From Acidobacteriota bacterium (lineage in GTDB: Bacteria; Acidobacteriota; Vicinamibacteria; Marinacidobacterales; Marinacidobacteraceae): a DNA stretch of 64,000 bases. The stretch's first letter is position 1, and the number at the start of each line of letters is the position of its first letter. This document shows, one piece after another, positions 8,226 to 16,441 of this stretch. Location: contig JAJEFG010000011.1 in NCBI GenBank assembly GCA_022820545.1, forward strand, positions 37,975-101,974, in the 5' to 3' direction. The position numbers and the translations under genes are program-made. The notes below the pieces were generated by a model. It did no database searches and was not told the DNA's origin. It was given only the letters and a program-made list of their open reading frames with translations.

Positions 8226-9259
8226 GGGGTGCTCCCCGGCTCACGCCGCTTCGGCGGCTCGACGGCGACGAATTCGGCTTCTCCGCAGAAGAGCGTCCAG
8301 TCTCCGGCGGTGGTCGAGGGATGGGTGCGGAACCCGAAGAGCACGCCGTCGCAAGGGGCGTTCAGGTCCTCGACCGGGTTCCCGAGCAGGTCGAGGATGC
8401 GCAGCAGCGTCTGCCCCTTGCGGATGGGCTTTTTCAGGTGGTCCCCCGCCTCGCCGGCCGCCGGGCTCAGGATCCCGCTCCCGCTGGCGCGGACCACGTT
8501 CTGCCGGCCGCGCCACAGTTTCGGCGCGTAGGCGGCGTCGCCTTCCAGCATGCCGTAGTGCCGGCAGACGTTCCCGATCGCGCGCTTCAGGATGTCCACG
8601 TTCTCGCGGAACATGTTCGGCATCGTCCCGGCGCTCCCCCCGAGTTCCACGGTGATGGCCGGCTTGCCGGCCGGGGTCATCGCGGCCATGGGCGAGCCGG
8701 CTGGATGGGGCGTGTCCAGCACGATGGTCCAGTCGGGGCCCATCGCCTGGGCGAGTTCGAGCCCGAGCGGGTCGTTCGAGGTCGTGAAGATCGTCTCGCC
8801 GAGGTAGCAGATGTTCCCGCCGGAGTGGAAGGTGATCTCGATGTCGGCGACGGCCGCCGCCGTCTCGGCGTGGGTCGCGGCGATCCGGTCCGTCAGGTAG
8901 CCCGACGGGTTCCCCGGGTAGATCCGGTTCATGTCGTGGCTGTGGGTGTCGCGGGGGTTCCCGCGGGCCATGGCCTCGAAGGCGCCGACGTTCATCAGCG
9001 GCACCGCGACCACCGCGCCGGTCAGGGTTTCCGGATCGAGTTCGTTGACGAACTCGGCCACCGCCAGCGTCCCTTCCTGCTCGTCGCCGTGGATGCCGCC
9101 GTCGATCAGCAGCACCGGGCCGGGCCGGGCGCCGTTCGCGATGAGCACGGGGAACCCGAGGGGAGTCCCGTCGACGCGATGGACGGCCGGCACGAAGCCG
9201 GAGGCGCGGCTGCCCGGAGCGCAGCTCACGGGGCCGACGGAGAGTTCCTGTTGCGTCAT
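8222..9259 (-). CDS. Succinylglutamate desuccinylase/aspartoacylase-family zinc deacylase
   Basis: A 345-residue M14-like zinc hydrolase of the AstE/AspA family. Zinc ligands are visible in G-I-H-G-D-E-Q-E-G (His and Glu near residue 55) and in F-H-S-G-G (third ligand His). The substrate-carboxylate segment D-M-N-R-I-Y-P-G and the catalytic Glu in I-T-V-E-L-G-G are also present. A C-terminal domain of about 100 residues follows, with a biotinyl/lipoyl-like strand pattern usual in this family. Such enzymes remove an acyl group from N-acyl amino acids; DoeB in ectoine breakdown is one relative. The substrate here is not identifiable. It lies 10 nt downstream of the D-hydroxyacid dehydrogenase in the same operon. 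Confidence 0.88.
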   Translation of the reverse strand: MTQQELSVGPVSCAPGSRASGFVPAVHRVDGTPLGFPVLIANGARPGPVLLIDGGIHGDEQEGTLAVAEFVNELDPETLTGAVVAVPLMNVGAFEAMARGNPRDTHSHDMNRIYPGNPSGYLTDRIAATHAETAAAVADIEITFHSGGNICYLGETIFTTSNDPLGLELAQAMGPDWTIVLDTPHPAGSPMAAMTPAGKPAITVELGGSAGTMPNMFRENVDILKRAIGNVCRHYGMLEGDAAYAPKLWRGRQNVVRASGSGILSPAAGEAGDHLKKPIRKGQTLLRILDLLGNPVEDLNAPCDGVLFGFRTHPSTTAGDWTLFCGEAEFVAVEPPKRREPGSTP

Positions 9260-9269
9260 GTTGGGTCGC

Positions 9270-10280
9270 TCACTGTGGCGAGGCCGCCTGGGCGGCGTGG
9301 TTTCTGACGGCGGCGGCGACGCGCACGAAGAGTTCGCGCTGGCCGCCGGCGCCAGCCCCGCCGGTGTGCGGGGCGAGGACCAGACGGGGAGTGTCCACGA
9401 AGGGATGGCCGGCGGGAAGGGGTTCCTCCCGGAAGACGTCGAGCCCGGCCCCGCCGAGCCTTCCGTCCCGGAGGCGCTCGGCGAGCGCGGCCTCGTCCAC
9501 GAGTCCCCCCCGCGCGGTGTTCACGAGGATCGCTCCGGGCTTCATCCGGTCGAGCATCGGGCCGTCGAACAGGCGCTCCGTCTGGGGGGTGTGCGGAATG
9601 TGCAGGCTGAGGACGTCGGATCGCTCCACGAGATCCTCAAGGAACGTGACCCTCTCCACCCCTAGCCGCCGGTCCCATCCCAGGTGCAGCCTCGTGCGCT
9701 GGTGGTAGCCCACCCGCATCCCGAAGCCGGCGGCCCGGCGGGCGACCTCCTGGCCGATCGCCCCGAACCCGATGAGCCCGAGTTGAAGGCCGTCGAGGAT
9801 GAAGGCGTCCTTCCGTCCCAGCCAGTTGAAGGCGAACAGGCGCTCGGTGGTGACCGACGGTTCGAGGCCGCGTGCCCGGTAGGCCCCGGTGCGTACTCCC
9901 TCGTGCCCCTCCACGATGCGGCGGGCCACCGCGAGGAGCAGCCCCAGGGTGTGGTCGGCGACCGCGATGGCGCCGGGATGCGGGATGGCGGTCACGGGAA
10001 TCATGCGGTCCGCCGCTGCCCGGAGGCTCACCGGGATCGGGTTGCGGCCGAGGACGAGGATGAGCGACGGCTCGGCGCAGTCCATTTCCCGGGACCCGAC
10101 CCGCCGCTTCCTGGCGATGAGCACGTCGGCGCCGCGGATCGCGGACTCGATGGCTGCACGTGAATCGCCGTCGGGAATCCGCAGGTCGAATCCGGTCAGC
10201 GCCTGGGTGGCCATCTGGCGCACGAAATCGGGGGGCCGTTCGGCGAAGGCCACTGCGAAGGATGCGGAATCGGTCGTCAT
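9270..10280 (-). CDS. D-2-hydroxyacid dehydrogenase family protein
   Basis: A 336-residue NAD-dependent dehydrogenase of the D-isomer-specific 2-hydroxyacid family. It has the Rossmann motif G-F-G-A-I-G near residue 170, then the catalytic triad in the usual order: Arg in N-T-A-R-G-G-L-V-D-E, Glu in D-V-F-R-E-E-P-L, and His in A-P-H-T-G-G. The N-terminal catalytic lobe is present and of normal length, so the enzyme looks active. Members oxidise or reduce 2-hydroxy/2-keto acid pairs such as glycerate, phosphoglycerate or lactate; the substrate is not readable from sequence. It is the second gene of the operon, starting 4 nt after the exchanger. Confidence 0.9.
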   Translation of the reverse strand: MTTDSASFAVAFAERPPDFVRQMATQALTGFDLRIPDGDSRAAIESAIRGADVLIARKRRVGSREMDCAEPSLILVLGRNPIPVSLRAAADRMIPVTAIPHPGAIAVADHTLGLLLAVARRIVEGHEGVRTGAYRARGLEPSVTTERLFAFNWLGRKDAFILDGLQLGLIGFGAIGQEVARRAAGFGMRVGYHQRTRLHLGWDRRLGVERVTFLEDLVERSDVLSLHIPHTPQTERLFDGPMLDRMKPGAILVNTARGGLVDEAALAERLRDGRLGGAGLDVFREEPLPAGHPFVDTPRLVLAPHTGGAGAGGQRELFVRVAAAVRNHAAQAASPQ

Positions 10281-10284
10281 TGCC

Positions 10285-11226
10285 TCAGAGCACCACGAAG
10301 ATCAGATAGGCCGCGTAACCCGCGAGCAGCGCCACGCCTTCCGTCCGGCCGACCCGCCGCCCGGTGAGCATGAACACCCCGGCGAGCAGGGTGAGCAGGA
10401 CCACGCCGGGAACCTCGGCGCTCGCGAGGCTCGGCTCCATCGCGACCGGCACCACGGCAGCCGAGATCCCGAGCGCGCCGAGCACGTTGAACAGGTTGCT
10501 GCCGATCACGTTGCCCGCGACGATCTGGATCTGGCCGCGTCTCCCGGCGGCCACCGACGTCGCGAGTTCCGGAAGCGAGGTCCCGATCGCCACCAGGGTG
10601 AGTCCGATGACCGTTTCGGAGGCGCCGAGCGTCCGGGCGATGTCGCTCGCGCCCCTGACGAGCAGTTCGGCGCCGATGAGCAGCGCCACCAACCCCACGC
10701 CGGTGATCGTCAGGCTCCGCCCCAGGGAGGGCTGGTCCGCCGCATCCTCCGGGCGACCGGACGGCCCGTCCTCCGCGCTGCGGCCCCAGCGTATGGAAAG
10801 GACGTTGAAGACCACGAGGAACGCGGCCAGTCCGAGCCCGACGGGCCGTGAGACCACTCCGGCTGCCGCCAGCGGCCAGAGGAGAACGGTGGCGCCGAGC
10901 ATTAACCAGAACTCGCGCCGCAGCAGGCCGCGCGGCACCGCGAACGGCGTCATGACCGCGGTGATCCCGAGGATCAGTCCCAGGTTCGCGGCGTTGCTGC
11001 CGATGACGTTCCCGACCGCGAGTCCCGGACTCTCCCCGAGCACCGCCACCAGGCAGGTGCCGATCTCCGGCGCGGAGGTGCCGTAGGCGACGACGGTCAG
11101 CCCGATGACGAGCGGGCTGATGTGGAACCGGTGCGCGAGGCCCGAGGCGCCGTCCACGAACCAGTCCGCCCCGTAGGCGAGTCCGGCAAACCCGAGGAGC
11201 GCGAAGACGCAGGCGAGGAGAATCAA
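10285..11226 (-). CDS. Calcium/sodium antiporter (YrbG-like CaCA exchanger)
   Basis: A 313-residue membrane exchanger with about ten transmembrane helices in two inverted halves. Each half carries the CaCA alpha repeat. The first reads G-T-S-A-P-E followed by G-N-V-I-G-S-N-A-A-N. The second reads G-T-S-L-P-E followed by G-N-V-I-G-S-N-L-F-N. A short charged loop joins the halves. This is the YrbG branch, which exchanges Na+ or H+ for Ca2+ or other cations at the cytoplasmic membrane. It is the first gene of a six-gene minus-strand operon, and its link to the downstream metabolic genes is unclear. Confidence 0.92.
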   Translation of the reverse strand: MILLACVFALLGFAGLAYGADWFVDGASGLAHRFHISPLVIGLTVVAYGTSAPEIGTCLVAVLGESPGLAVGNVIGSNAANLGLILGITAVMTPFAVPRGLLRREFWLMLGATVLLWPLAAAGVVSRPVGLGLAAFLVVFNVLSIRWGRSAEDGPSGRPEDAADQPSLGRSLTITGVGLVALLIGAELLVRGASDIARTLGASETVIGLTLVAIGTSLPELATSVAAGRRGQIQIVAGNVIGSNLFNVLGALGISAAVVPVAMEPSLASAEVPGVVLLTLLAGVFMLTGRRVGRTEGVALLAGYAAYLIFVVL

Positions 11227-11555
11227 GCAGGAACGCCGGCACGGGGCCGGCTACGCGCTGCGCCAGAGGACCGAGCCTTCGGCGCGCGACTCTAGCAGAG
11301 GAATCGGAGCGCCGGCCTCTGGCCGGCATCGCCCGCGCAGCGGGCGAAACGCACAGCTTCACCCGCCCGGATCCACGGATCCGGCCCGGACCGCCGGCTT
11401 CAACCGGCACGCGGGCCGCAGGCCCGCAAACCGCGTATGGCTGCAATGTTCCGATGGCGCGCAGGCTCGTGTGGTGGTGTCCCGGCGCCGACCATCGCCA
11501 GCGGCTCGAGCGGGGATCCTGGTCTCGCCGTCCCGACGCCAGCACAATTCCCCGC
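11227..11555. repeat. Gene-free divergent interval with two two-hairpin repeat units
   Basis: No gene is seen in this 329-nt interval between divergent genes. It holds two units of the dispersed repeat. The first has hairpins at 11311-11327 (GCCGGCCTCTGGCCGGC) and 11331-11345. The second has hairpins at 11393-11408 and 11411-11427. Promoters for the flanking genes must also lie here, but I could not pick out convincing boxes. Confidence 0.7.
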
Positions 11556-12026
11556 ATGAACACCCACCGCAAGACCCGCACCTGCCTCTGGTTCGAAAGC
11601 GGCGGCGAAGAGGCCGCCCGCTTCTACGTGACGCTGCTCCCGGACAGCCGCATCGAATCCATCTACCGGCCGCAGCCCGACCAGCCCGCCCTCGTCGTGG
11701 ACTTCACTCTCGGCGGCGCGCCGTACCAGATCCTGAACGGCGGCCCGGAGGTCGCCCAGTCGGCGGCGGTCTCCATCTCGGTGGTGACCGAGGACCAGGG
11801 GGAGACGGACCGGCTCTGGGACGCGCTCACCGCCGACGGCGGGAAGGAAGGCCGGTGCGCGTGGCTCACCGATCGCTGGGGCGTGTCATGGCAGATCGTG
11901 CCCCGCGTCCTGATCGATTCGCTGACGTCGGGTGACCGGGCTGCCGCGGAGCGGGCCTTCCAGGCGATGCTGCCCATGAACAAGATCGATGTCGCCGGGA
12001 TCGAGGCCGCGTTTCGAGGGGCCTGA
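11556..12026 (+). CDS. VOC family protein (PhnB / 3-demethylubiquinone methyltransferase-like domain)
   Basis: A 156-residue single-domain protein of the glyoxalase-like VOC fold. The pattern C-L-W-F-E-S-G-G-E-E-A-A-R-F-Y at the start and D-R-W-G-V-S-W-Q-I-V-P near residue 112 is typical of the PhnB/YjdN group often mislabelled 3-demethylubiquinone-9 3-methyltransferase. The usual metal-ligand His residues of true glyoxalases are not obvious, so enzymatic activity is uncertain. It is monocistronic, followed by a minus-strand toxin gene. Confidence 0.85.
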   Translation: MNTHRKTRTCLWFESGGEEAARFYVTLLPDSRIESIYRPQPDQPALVVDFTLGGAPYQILNGGPEVAQSAAVSISVVTEDQGETDRLWDALTADGGKEGRCAWLTDRWGVSWQIVPRVLIDSLTSGDRAAAERAFQAMLPMNKIDVAGIEAAFRGA

Positions 12027-12088
12027 GCGGGGCGACGTACCGCGCTCCTTCGTCTCGGCTTACCCCAGCCTCGTGTGCACTGCCCGGT

Positions 12089-12517
12089 CTATTTGCGCAG
12101 CGCCAATCTCGTGTGTCGGACCGCGTCCGCCGCGTTGAGAATCCGCATCCCGCGGTAGGGATGGAGCGCCAGCAAGTCGCTGTCCCCACTGACGATCAGG
12201 TCTGCGCCAGCTGCGATTCCGGTCGCAATCACGGCATCGTCGTCCGGGTCCGACGGGACAGTTCGCGGGATGGATTGCAGTGCGACGGACTCCGATGCGA
12301 GAGCGTATCGGGCAGCGAGTTGGAGGGGCGTCTTCCGGTGGTGCAGAAGCTTCCGCCGGAATTTCGGCCTGCCCAGGACCTCGACGAGTTCGGCTATCAG
12401 GGGGCGACTCGTGAACAACCGGACTCTTGGGTCGTCCGCGAGATCCAGTATCCGCTGCGGGTTCCCGCCCCAGAGCAAGCCCGAGACGACGGTGGTGGTG
12501 TCAAGAACCAGCCACAC
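12089..12517 (-). CDS. PIN-domain toxin (putative toxin-antitoxin ribonuclease)
   Basis: A 142-residue PIN-domain protein of the COG1569 type. Conserved acidic residues are visible in L-V-L-D-T-T-T near the start, in I-A-E-L-V-E-V-L, in D-P-D-D-D-A-V-I-A-T and in V-S-G-D-S-D-L-L-A-L. This is the normal order for the metal-binding site of PIN ribonucleases. The upstream gene overlaps it by 17 nt and encodes a short helical protein, giving a normal antitoxin-first arrangement. The likely role is RNA cleavage when not held by the antitoxin. Confidence 0.85.
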   Translation of the reverse strand: MWLVLDTTTVVSGLLWGGNPQRILDLADDPRVRLFTSRPLIAELVEVLGRPKFRRKLLHHRKTPLQLAARYALASESVALQSIPRTVPSDPDDDAVIATGIAAGADLIVSGDSDLLALHPYRGMRILNAADAVRHTRLALRK

Positions 12518-12743
12518 GCCGCCGTCTTTCGGCGCGGACGGCGTCCACTTCTGCCTGGATCTCCTCCATCGTCATGGGTGGGATGTTGTCCGCTGCCGTT
12601 TCCCGGGCGTCCTTCAGCAGTTCCCCGAGGTGAAACCGGCGGAGCTGCTCCCGAAAGATGGCCTCCACCGCGTCTGGAGCGAGAAGACCAGCCTTCTCAA
12701 TCTCCCTCTCAAGATCTTCCGGCAGTTCCAGCGTGACAGCCAT
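12501..12743 (-). CDS. Antitoxin partner of the PIN toxin
   Basis: An 80-residue acidic and basic helical protein that starts with M-A-V-T-L-E-L-P-E-D-L, a short strand-helix opening as in ribbon-helix-helix antitoxins. A charged tail (E-E-I-Q-A-E-V-D-A-V-R-A-E-R-R) could wrap the toxin. It overlaps the toxin gene by 17 nt on the same strand, which is the main reason for the call. The ATG at 12743 is chosen because longer frames upstream have no plausible sequence. Confidence 0.75.
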   Translation of the reverse strand: MAVTLELPEDLEREIEKAGLLAPDAVEAIFREQLRRFHLGELLKDARETAADNIPPMTMEEIQAEVDAVRAERRRRVAGS

Positions 12744-12823
12744 GACGGTTTCCGCGCCCCGAGCGGGCACGAATTCGCATCCTAGCACCGCCACCGTCCC
12801 TCGCCGGCTCGTTTGTGACGCAA

Positions 12824-13360
12824 TCAGCAGGGGCGGCCGAGGGTTTCGGTGAGAACGGCCCGATAGGTCCGACTGGCGTCGGCGCCAAAACAGGCGAACA
12901 CCACCTCTTCGAGGGCGATCCCGGCGGAGAGTTGCTCGCGCGTCTCGGCCAACGCGATGCGGGTCGCCGGCTCGAGCGGATATCCGTAGACGCCGGTGCT
13001 GATCGCCGGGAACGCGATGGAGCGGAACCCCTGTTGTTCGGCGATCGCAAAGCAGCGGCGGTAGCAGTTCCGCAGCAGCTCCGCTTCCTCCCGGCCGCCC
13101 CCGCGCCATACCGGGCCGACGGTGTGGATCACGAAGCGGGCGGGAAGGTCGTAGCCGCCGGTCAGTTTGGCGTCGCCGGTGGCGCAGCCGCCGAGGGTGC
13201 GGCACTCCTCGAAGAGGCGGGAGCCGGCGGCGCGGTGGATGGCGCCGTCGACCCCGCCTCCGCCGAGAAGGGTCTCGTTGGCCGCGTTCACGATGGCGTC
13301 CACGGGGAGGGTGGTGATGTCGCCCTCGAAGATCCGGATCCGGTTGCGCGGTGGGGTCAT
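12824..13360 (-). CDS. Macro-domain protein (ADP-ribose / O-acetyl-ADP-ribose hydrolase)
   Basis: A 178-residue macro domain of the MacroD/YmdB class. Diagnostic motifs are [15 protein letters not shown] at residues 14-28, the [10 protein letters not shown] loop that binds the distal ribose, and [11 protein letters not shown] near residue 120. These enzymes remove ADP-ribose from proteins or nucleic acids, or hydrolyse O-acetyl-ADP-ribose. It lies 80 nt upstream of the PIN antitoxin on the same strand, but no ADP-ribosyltransferase (DarT-like) gene is next to it, so it is unlikely to be a DarTG antitoxin. Confidence 0.93.
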   Translation of the reverse strand: MTPPRNRIRIFEGDITTLPVDAIVNAANETLLGGGGVDGAIHRAAGSRLFEECRTLGGCATGDAKLTGGYDLPARFVIHTVGPVWRGGGREEAELLRNCYRRCFAIAEQQGFRSIAFPAISTGVYGYPLEPATRIALAETREQLSAGIALEEVVFACFGADASRTYRAVLTETLGRPC

Positions 13361-13762
13361 GGGGTCGGTCTTGGACGATACCGTCCGTGGGCGCCGTTGG
13401 GCCCCGCCGGCCGTACGCGCTCTGCGGGCCTGCGGCCCGCGTGCCGGTCTGAAGACCGGCGGTCCCAGTCGGTTCTGCCGTGGAGATGGGTGGGGTGGTG
13501 TGGTTTCGCGGCCTGCGGCCGCGATGCCGGCCGGAGGCCGGCGCTCCAAGCCGGTGCGCCCTTTGGCGGGCTAGAGTTTCGGCGGAACACACGAAGGGTC
13601 CGGATCGTTGATCCCGAATACCTGATCGTGCGTGGCTCTGATGGCTGGTGGGGTCCGGGCCGGGGAAACCCCCCGCGACCGGACACGGAGGAAGTCTCGC
13701 CGCGCCTCGAGCGCGCCCGATCCGGCCCGGCGGAAGGACGGAAACCGCCGAAAGGAGAACCG
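13361..13762. repeat. Gene-free divergent interval with two two-hairpin repeat units
   Basis: About 400 nt between divergent genes. Repeat unit one has hairpins at 13424-13440 and 13443-13460; unit two has hairpins at 13508-13522 and 13526-13542. The part from 13575 to 13750 holds the likely promoter of the efflux operon. I see no convincing coding frame. Confidence 0.7.
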
Positions 13763-15340
13763 ATGAAATCTCTCGATGCGCGTGGCGGCCGCCGGTGGAC
13801 AGCCTGCGGCGTCACAACGTTGCTGTTGGCCCTCGCGCCCGTGGCGGCCGTCGCGCAGAGTGCGGGAGAGCAGCGGGAAAGCGCCATCACCGACCGGGTC
13901 CTGAACCAGTATCGCGACCTCCTCGAGCAGGAAACGCTCGCGTTCACGATCTCCCAGGCGGTGGACGTCGCTTCGGAGCTGCATCCCGAGGTGCGCCTCA
14001 CCCGCGAGCGCCTCGCCGAGTTCCCGAGCCTGGTGCGGGAAGCGCGCTCTCCCTACCTGCCGCAACTCGACCTGAACCTGCAGGTCGCCCAGACCCGCGA
14101 CCCGGGCTTCCGCAATAGCCCCTTCTTCTCGCGACTGATCGACAGTCCCGACGGCGGCGACAGCTCCGACGGCTTCCCCTTCGGCGGGGGCGGCGCGGGA
14201 GACTTCGGCGGCGCGTTCACTTTCGGCACCTACCTGTGGAACTTCCAGGCCTCGCAGGTCCTCTGGAGCTTCGGAATCCGTCCGGCGCTTCGGGGGGTCG
14301 AGGTCGGCCGCCTGCGCGTCGAGTCCGAACTCGAGGAGGTGCGAAACCGCGTCGCGCGCGACACCGTCACCCGGCTCTACTCCTATCTGCTGGGACTGCG
14401 CACCCGCGACGTGCTCCAGCAGGCCGTCGAGACCAGCGAGCGCGGGCTGGACATCGCCCGCGACCGGCTCGAACTCGGAGCGGGCGCGCGTCTCGACGTC
14501 CTGCGGGCCCGGGTGCAGCTTTCCCGGCTCCGCCGCCAGTTGGCGGACGCCGAGGACGCCCTGATGGTGGAGCGGGCCGGGATCAACGCGCTCGTGGGCC
14601 GCGAGCAGGCGAAGGCGATCGAGGTCCTCGACGAACTCGAACTGCCCGACCCGCTGCCTCGCATCCTGCCCGCGGAGGCGCTGATGGAGCTCGCGGTTCA
14701 GCAGCGGCCGACGGTCCGCCAGTTCGACCTCGACCGCGAGCTGCTGGACGCGCAGACCAGCCTGGCGCTGGCCGATGCGCGTCCCGAGGTCCGGGCGACC
14801 GCCTCCTACGGGATCAACACCTTCACGCTCGAGAACACCTACGACCTGCAACTGCACAACTGGAACGCCGGCGTGTCGCTGACCTGGAACCTCTTCGACG
14901 GGTTCGGCAGCGGCTCGCGGGTCGCCAGCCTGCGGTCGCAGGTGACCCAGAACGACTGGGAAGCGAACGAATACGAGTCCACGCTCGAGGTGACGCTCCG
15001 GAACGCCACCGCGAACTGGCAGGCGGCGCTGACCGCGATCGAGGACGCCACGCTCGCCCTCGAAGAGGCCATGGAAGCGGAACGGGTCGCCGGCGAAGAA
15101 CTCACCGCCGGCGCGGCCACCGCGTACCTGGTCATGGAGACCGTGCAGGCCCGCCGCGACGTGGAACTCGAAAAGGCCCGTCACACCCATGATGCCCTGA
15201 ATGCGCTGGCGGAACTGAAGTATCTCGTCGGCTATTCCGCGAACGCCCCGCACGCGGTGATCGCGGACACGGCTCCCCTCCCGGCAGCGGATGCCGCGGA
15301 AGCCGGGCCCGCGATGCCCGAATTGGAGGAAAGACGGTGA
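13763..15340 (+). CDS. TolC-family outer-membrane efflux protein
   Basis: A 525-residue outer-membrane factor. A cleavable signal ends around A-A-V-A-Q-S. Two repeats of the OEP fold follow, with long amphipathic alpha-helices rich in Glu, Arg and Ala (for example the region around residues 230-280) and beta strands such as A-S-Y-G-I-N-T-F-T and L-T-W-N-L-F-D-G. A glycine-rich loop (F-P-F-G-G-G-G-A-G-D-F-G-G) near residue 140 is an unusual insertion. The ATG at 13763 is preceded by AAAGGAG at good spacing. It is the first gene of a three-gene tripartite efflux operon and should form the exit duct through the outer membrane. Confidence 0.92.
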   Translation: MKSLDARGGRRWTACGVTTLLLALAPVAAVAQSAGEQRESAITDRVLNQYRDLLEQETLAFTISQAVDVASELHPEVRLTRERLAEFPSLVREARSPYLPQLDLNLQVAQTRDPGFRNSPFFSRLIDSPDGGDSSDGFPFGGGGAGDFGGAFTFGTYLWNFQASQVLWSFGIRPALRGVEVGRLRVESELEEVRNRVARDTVTRLYSYLLGLRTRDVLQQAVETSERGLDIARDRLELGAGARLDVLRARVQLSRLRRQLADAEDALMVERAGINALVGREQAKAIEVLDELELPDPLPRILPAEALMELAVQQRPTVRQFDLDRELLDAQTSLALADARPEVRATASYGINTFTLENTYDLQLHNWNAGVSLTWNLFDGFGSGSRVASLRSQVTQNDWEANEYESTLEVTLRNATANWQAALTAIEDATLALEEAMEAERVAGEELTAGAATAYLVMETVQARRDVELEKARHTHDALNALAELKYLVGYSANAPHAVIADTAPLPAADAAEAGPAMPELEERR

Positions 15341-16425
15341 CCGTCACCCCGAAGAAAACCCGACTGGCGCTCCTGCTGGCGTTCACGGTGACTCCCCTGG
15401 TCCTCATCGGAACCGGGTGCGGCCAGGAAGACGGCTTCGCCGCCGAACCGGAAACCGGTTCCGCGGACGCCGTCGACCTGCGGCCGGCGGTGGAAGCCGC
15501 CCCCATCCTGCCCGGGTCCCTGACCGACGTGCTGGAGATCTCCGGCCGGCTGGAGCCGCGGGCGGAAGTGCTGATCTCCTCCGAGCTCGGAGGCGCGGTC
15601 GAGGAGGTGCGCTTCGACAAGGGCGACCGCATCCGGAAGGGCGCGCTGCTGGCGCGGGTCGGTTCGGACCTCCTCCGGGTGGCCTTGGCCGAGGCCGAGG
15701 CGGAACTCGAGGGGGCGCAACTGGATTACACCCAGGCGAAGATGCTCGTCGAGCGCGAGGCCAGTCCGAGGCAGGACTTCCTCGGCGCGGAGGTGAACCT
15801 GAAGCGGTTCGAGGCCCGGGTCGAATCGGCGCGGCTGCGGCTCGCCCGTTCGGAGATCGTCGCGCCGGCGTCCGGGGTGATCGTCCAGCGGGACATCGAG
15901 CCGGGCGAAGTGCTCGGACCCGGGAGCCCGGTGGCCGTGCTCCACGACAACGCGGTCCTGCGCGCGACGATCGGCATTCCCGAAACCGACATCGCCTTCT
16001 TCGCGGTCGGAAGCCCGGCGGAAGTCAGCGTGGACGCCTATCCCGACCGGTCGTTCGAGGGCCGCATCGCCTACATCGCACCCAGCGCCACCAGTCCCGG
16101 CCGGAACTTCCAGGCCGAGGTGGAGGTCGCCAATGGCGATGGCGCCCTCCGCTCCGGACTGATCGTGCGGACCCGGCTCCAGCGCCGGGCGTTCGACGAC
16201 GCCGTGGTGGTCCCCCGTGACGTGCTCGTGGAGCGCGACGGGATCCTCCACGCCTTCGTCCTCGAGGACGGGACCGCGGATCTCCGGACGATCACGCTCG
16301 GCCCCGACGAGGGCGACCGGGTGGTGATCACCTCGGGGCTCGAGGTCGGAGAGACCCTCATCACCAACGGACACCGGAACCTGCTCGACGGGCAGCCGGT
16401 GCGGGTGGTTTCGCGGGCGAACTGA
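15337..16425 (+). CDS. RND efflux periplasmic adaptor subunit (HlyD/MFP family)
   Basis: A 362-residue membrane-fusion protein that links the inner-membrane pump to the TolC-like duct. It has an N-terminal hydrophobic segment ending in G-T-G-C, probably a lipid anchor although the -3 residue is unusual. The barrel-sandwich (lipoyl-like) hybrid half A-E-V-L-I-S-S-E-L-G-G lies near residue 65, followed by a short helical hairpin, then I-V-A-P-A-S-G-V-I near residue 175 and a C-terminal beta-barrel. GTG at 15337 overlaps the TolC gene stop as GTGA, so the operon is translationally coupled. Confidence 0.92.
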   Translation: MTVTPKKTRLALLLAFTVTPLVLIGTGCGQEDGFAAEPETGSADAVDLRPAVEAAPILPGSLTDVLEISGRLEPRAEVLISSELGGAVEEVRFDKGDRIRKGALLARVGSDLLRVALAEAEAELEGAQLDYTQAKMLVEREASPRQDFLGAEVNLKRFEARVESARLRLARSEIVAPASGVIVQRDIEPGEVLGPGSPVAVLHDNAVLRATIGIPETDIAFFAVGSPAEVSVDAYPDRSFEGRIAYIAPSATSPGRNFQAEVEVANGDGALRSGLIVRTRLQRRAFDDAVVVPRDVLVERDGILHAFVLEDGTADLRTITLGPDEGDRVVITSGLEVGETLITNGHRNLLDGQPVRVVSRAN

Positions 16426-16441
16426 TCGAAGGGAACGGGCC

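Noticed and set aside
11311..11345. Ordinary rho-independent terminators for the repeat hairpins
   Set aside because: No T-runs follow, units occur in divergent as well as convergent gaps, and they share a conserved lead sequence, so a repeat family fits better.
12824..13360. Macro-domain gene as part of a DarTG system
   Set aside because: No DarT-like ADP-ribosyltransferase is adjacent; the neighbouring pair is a PIN toxin with its own antitoxin.
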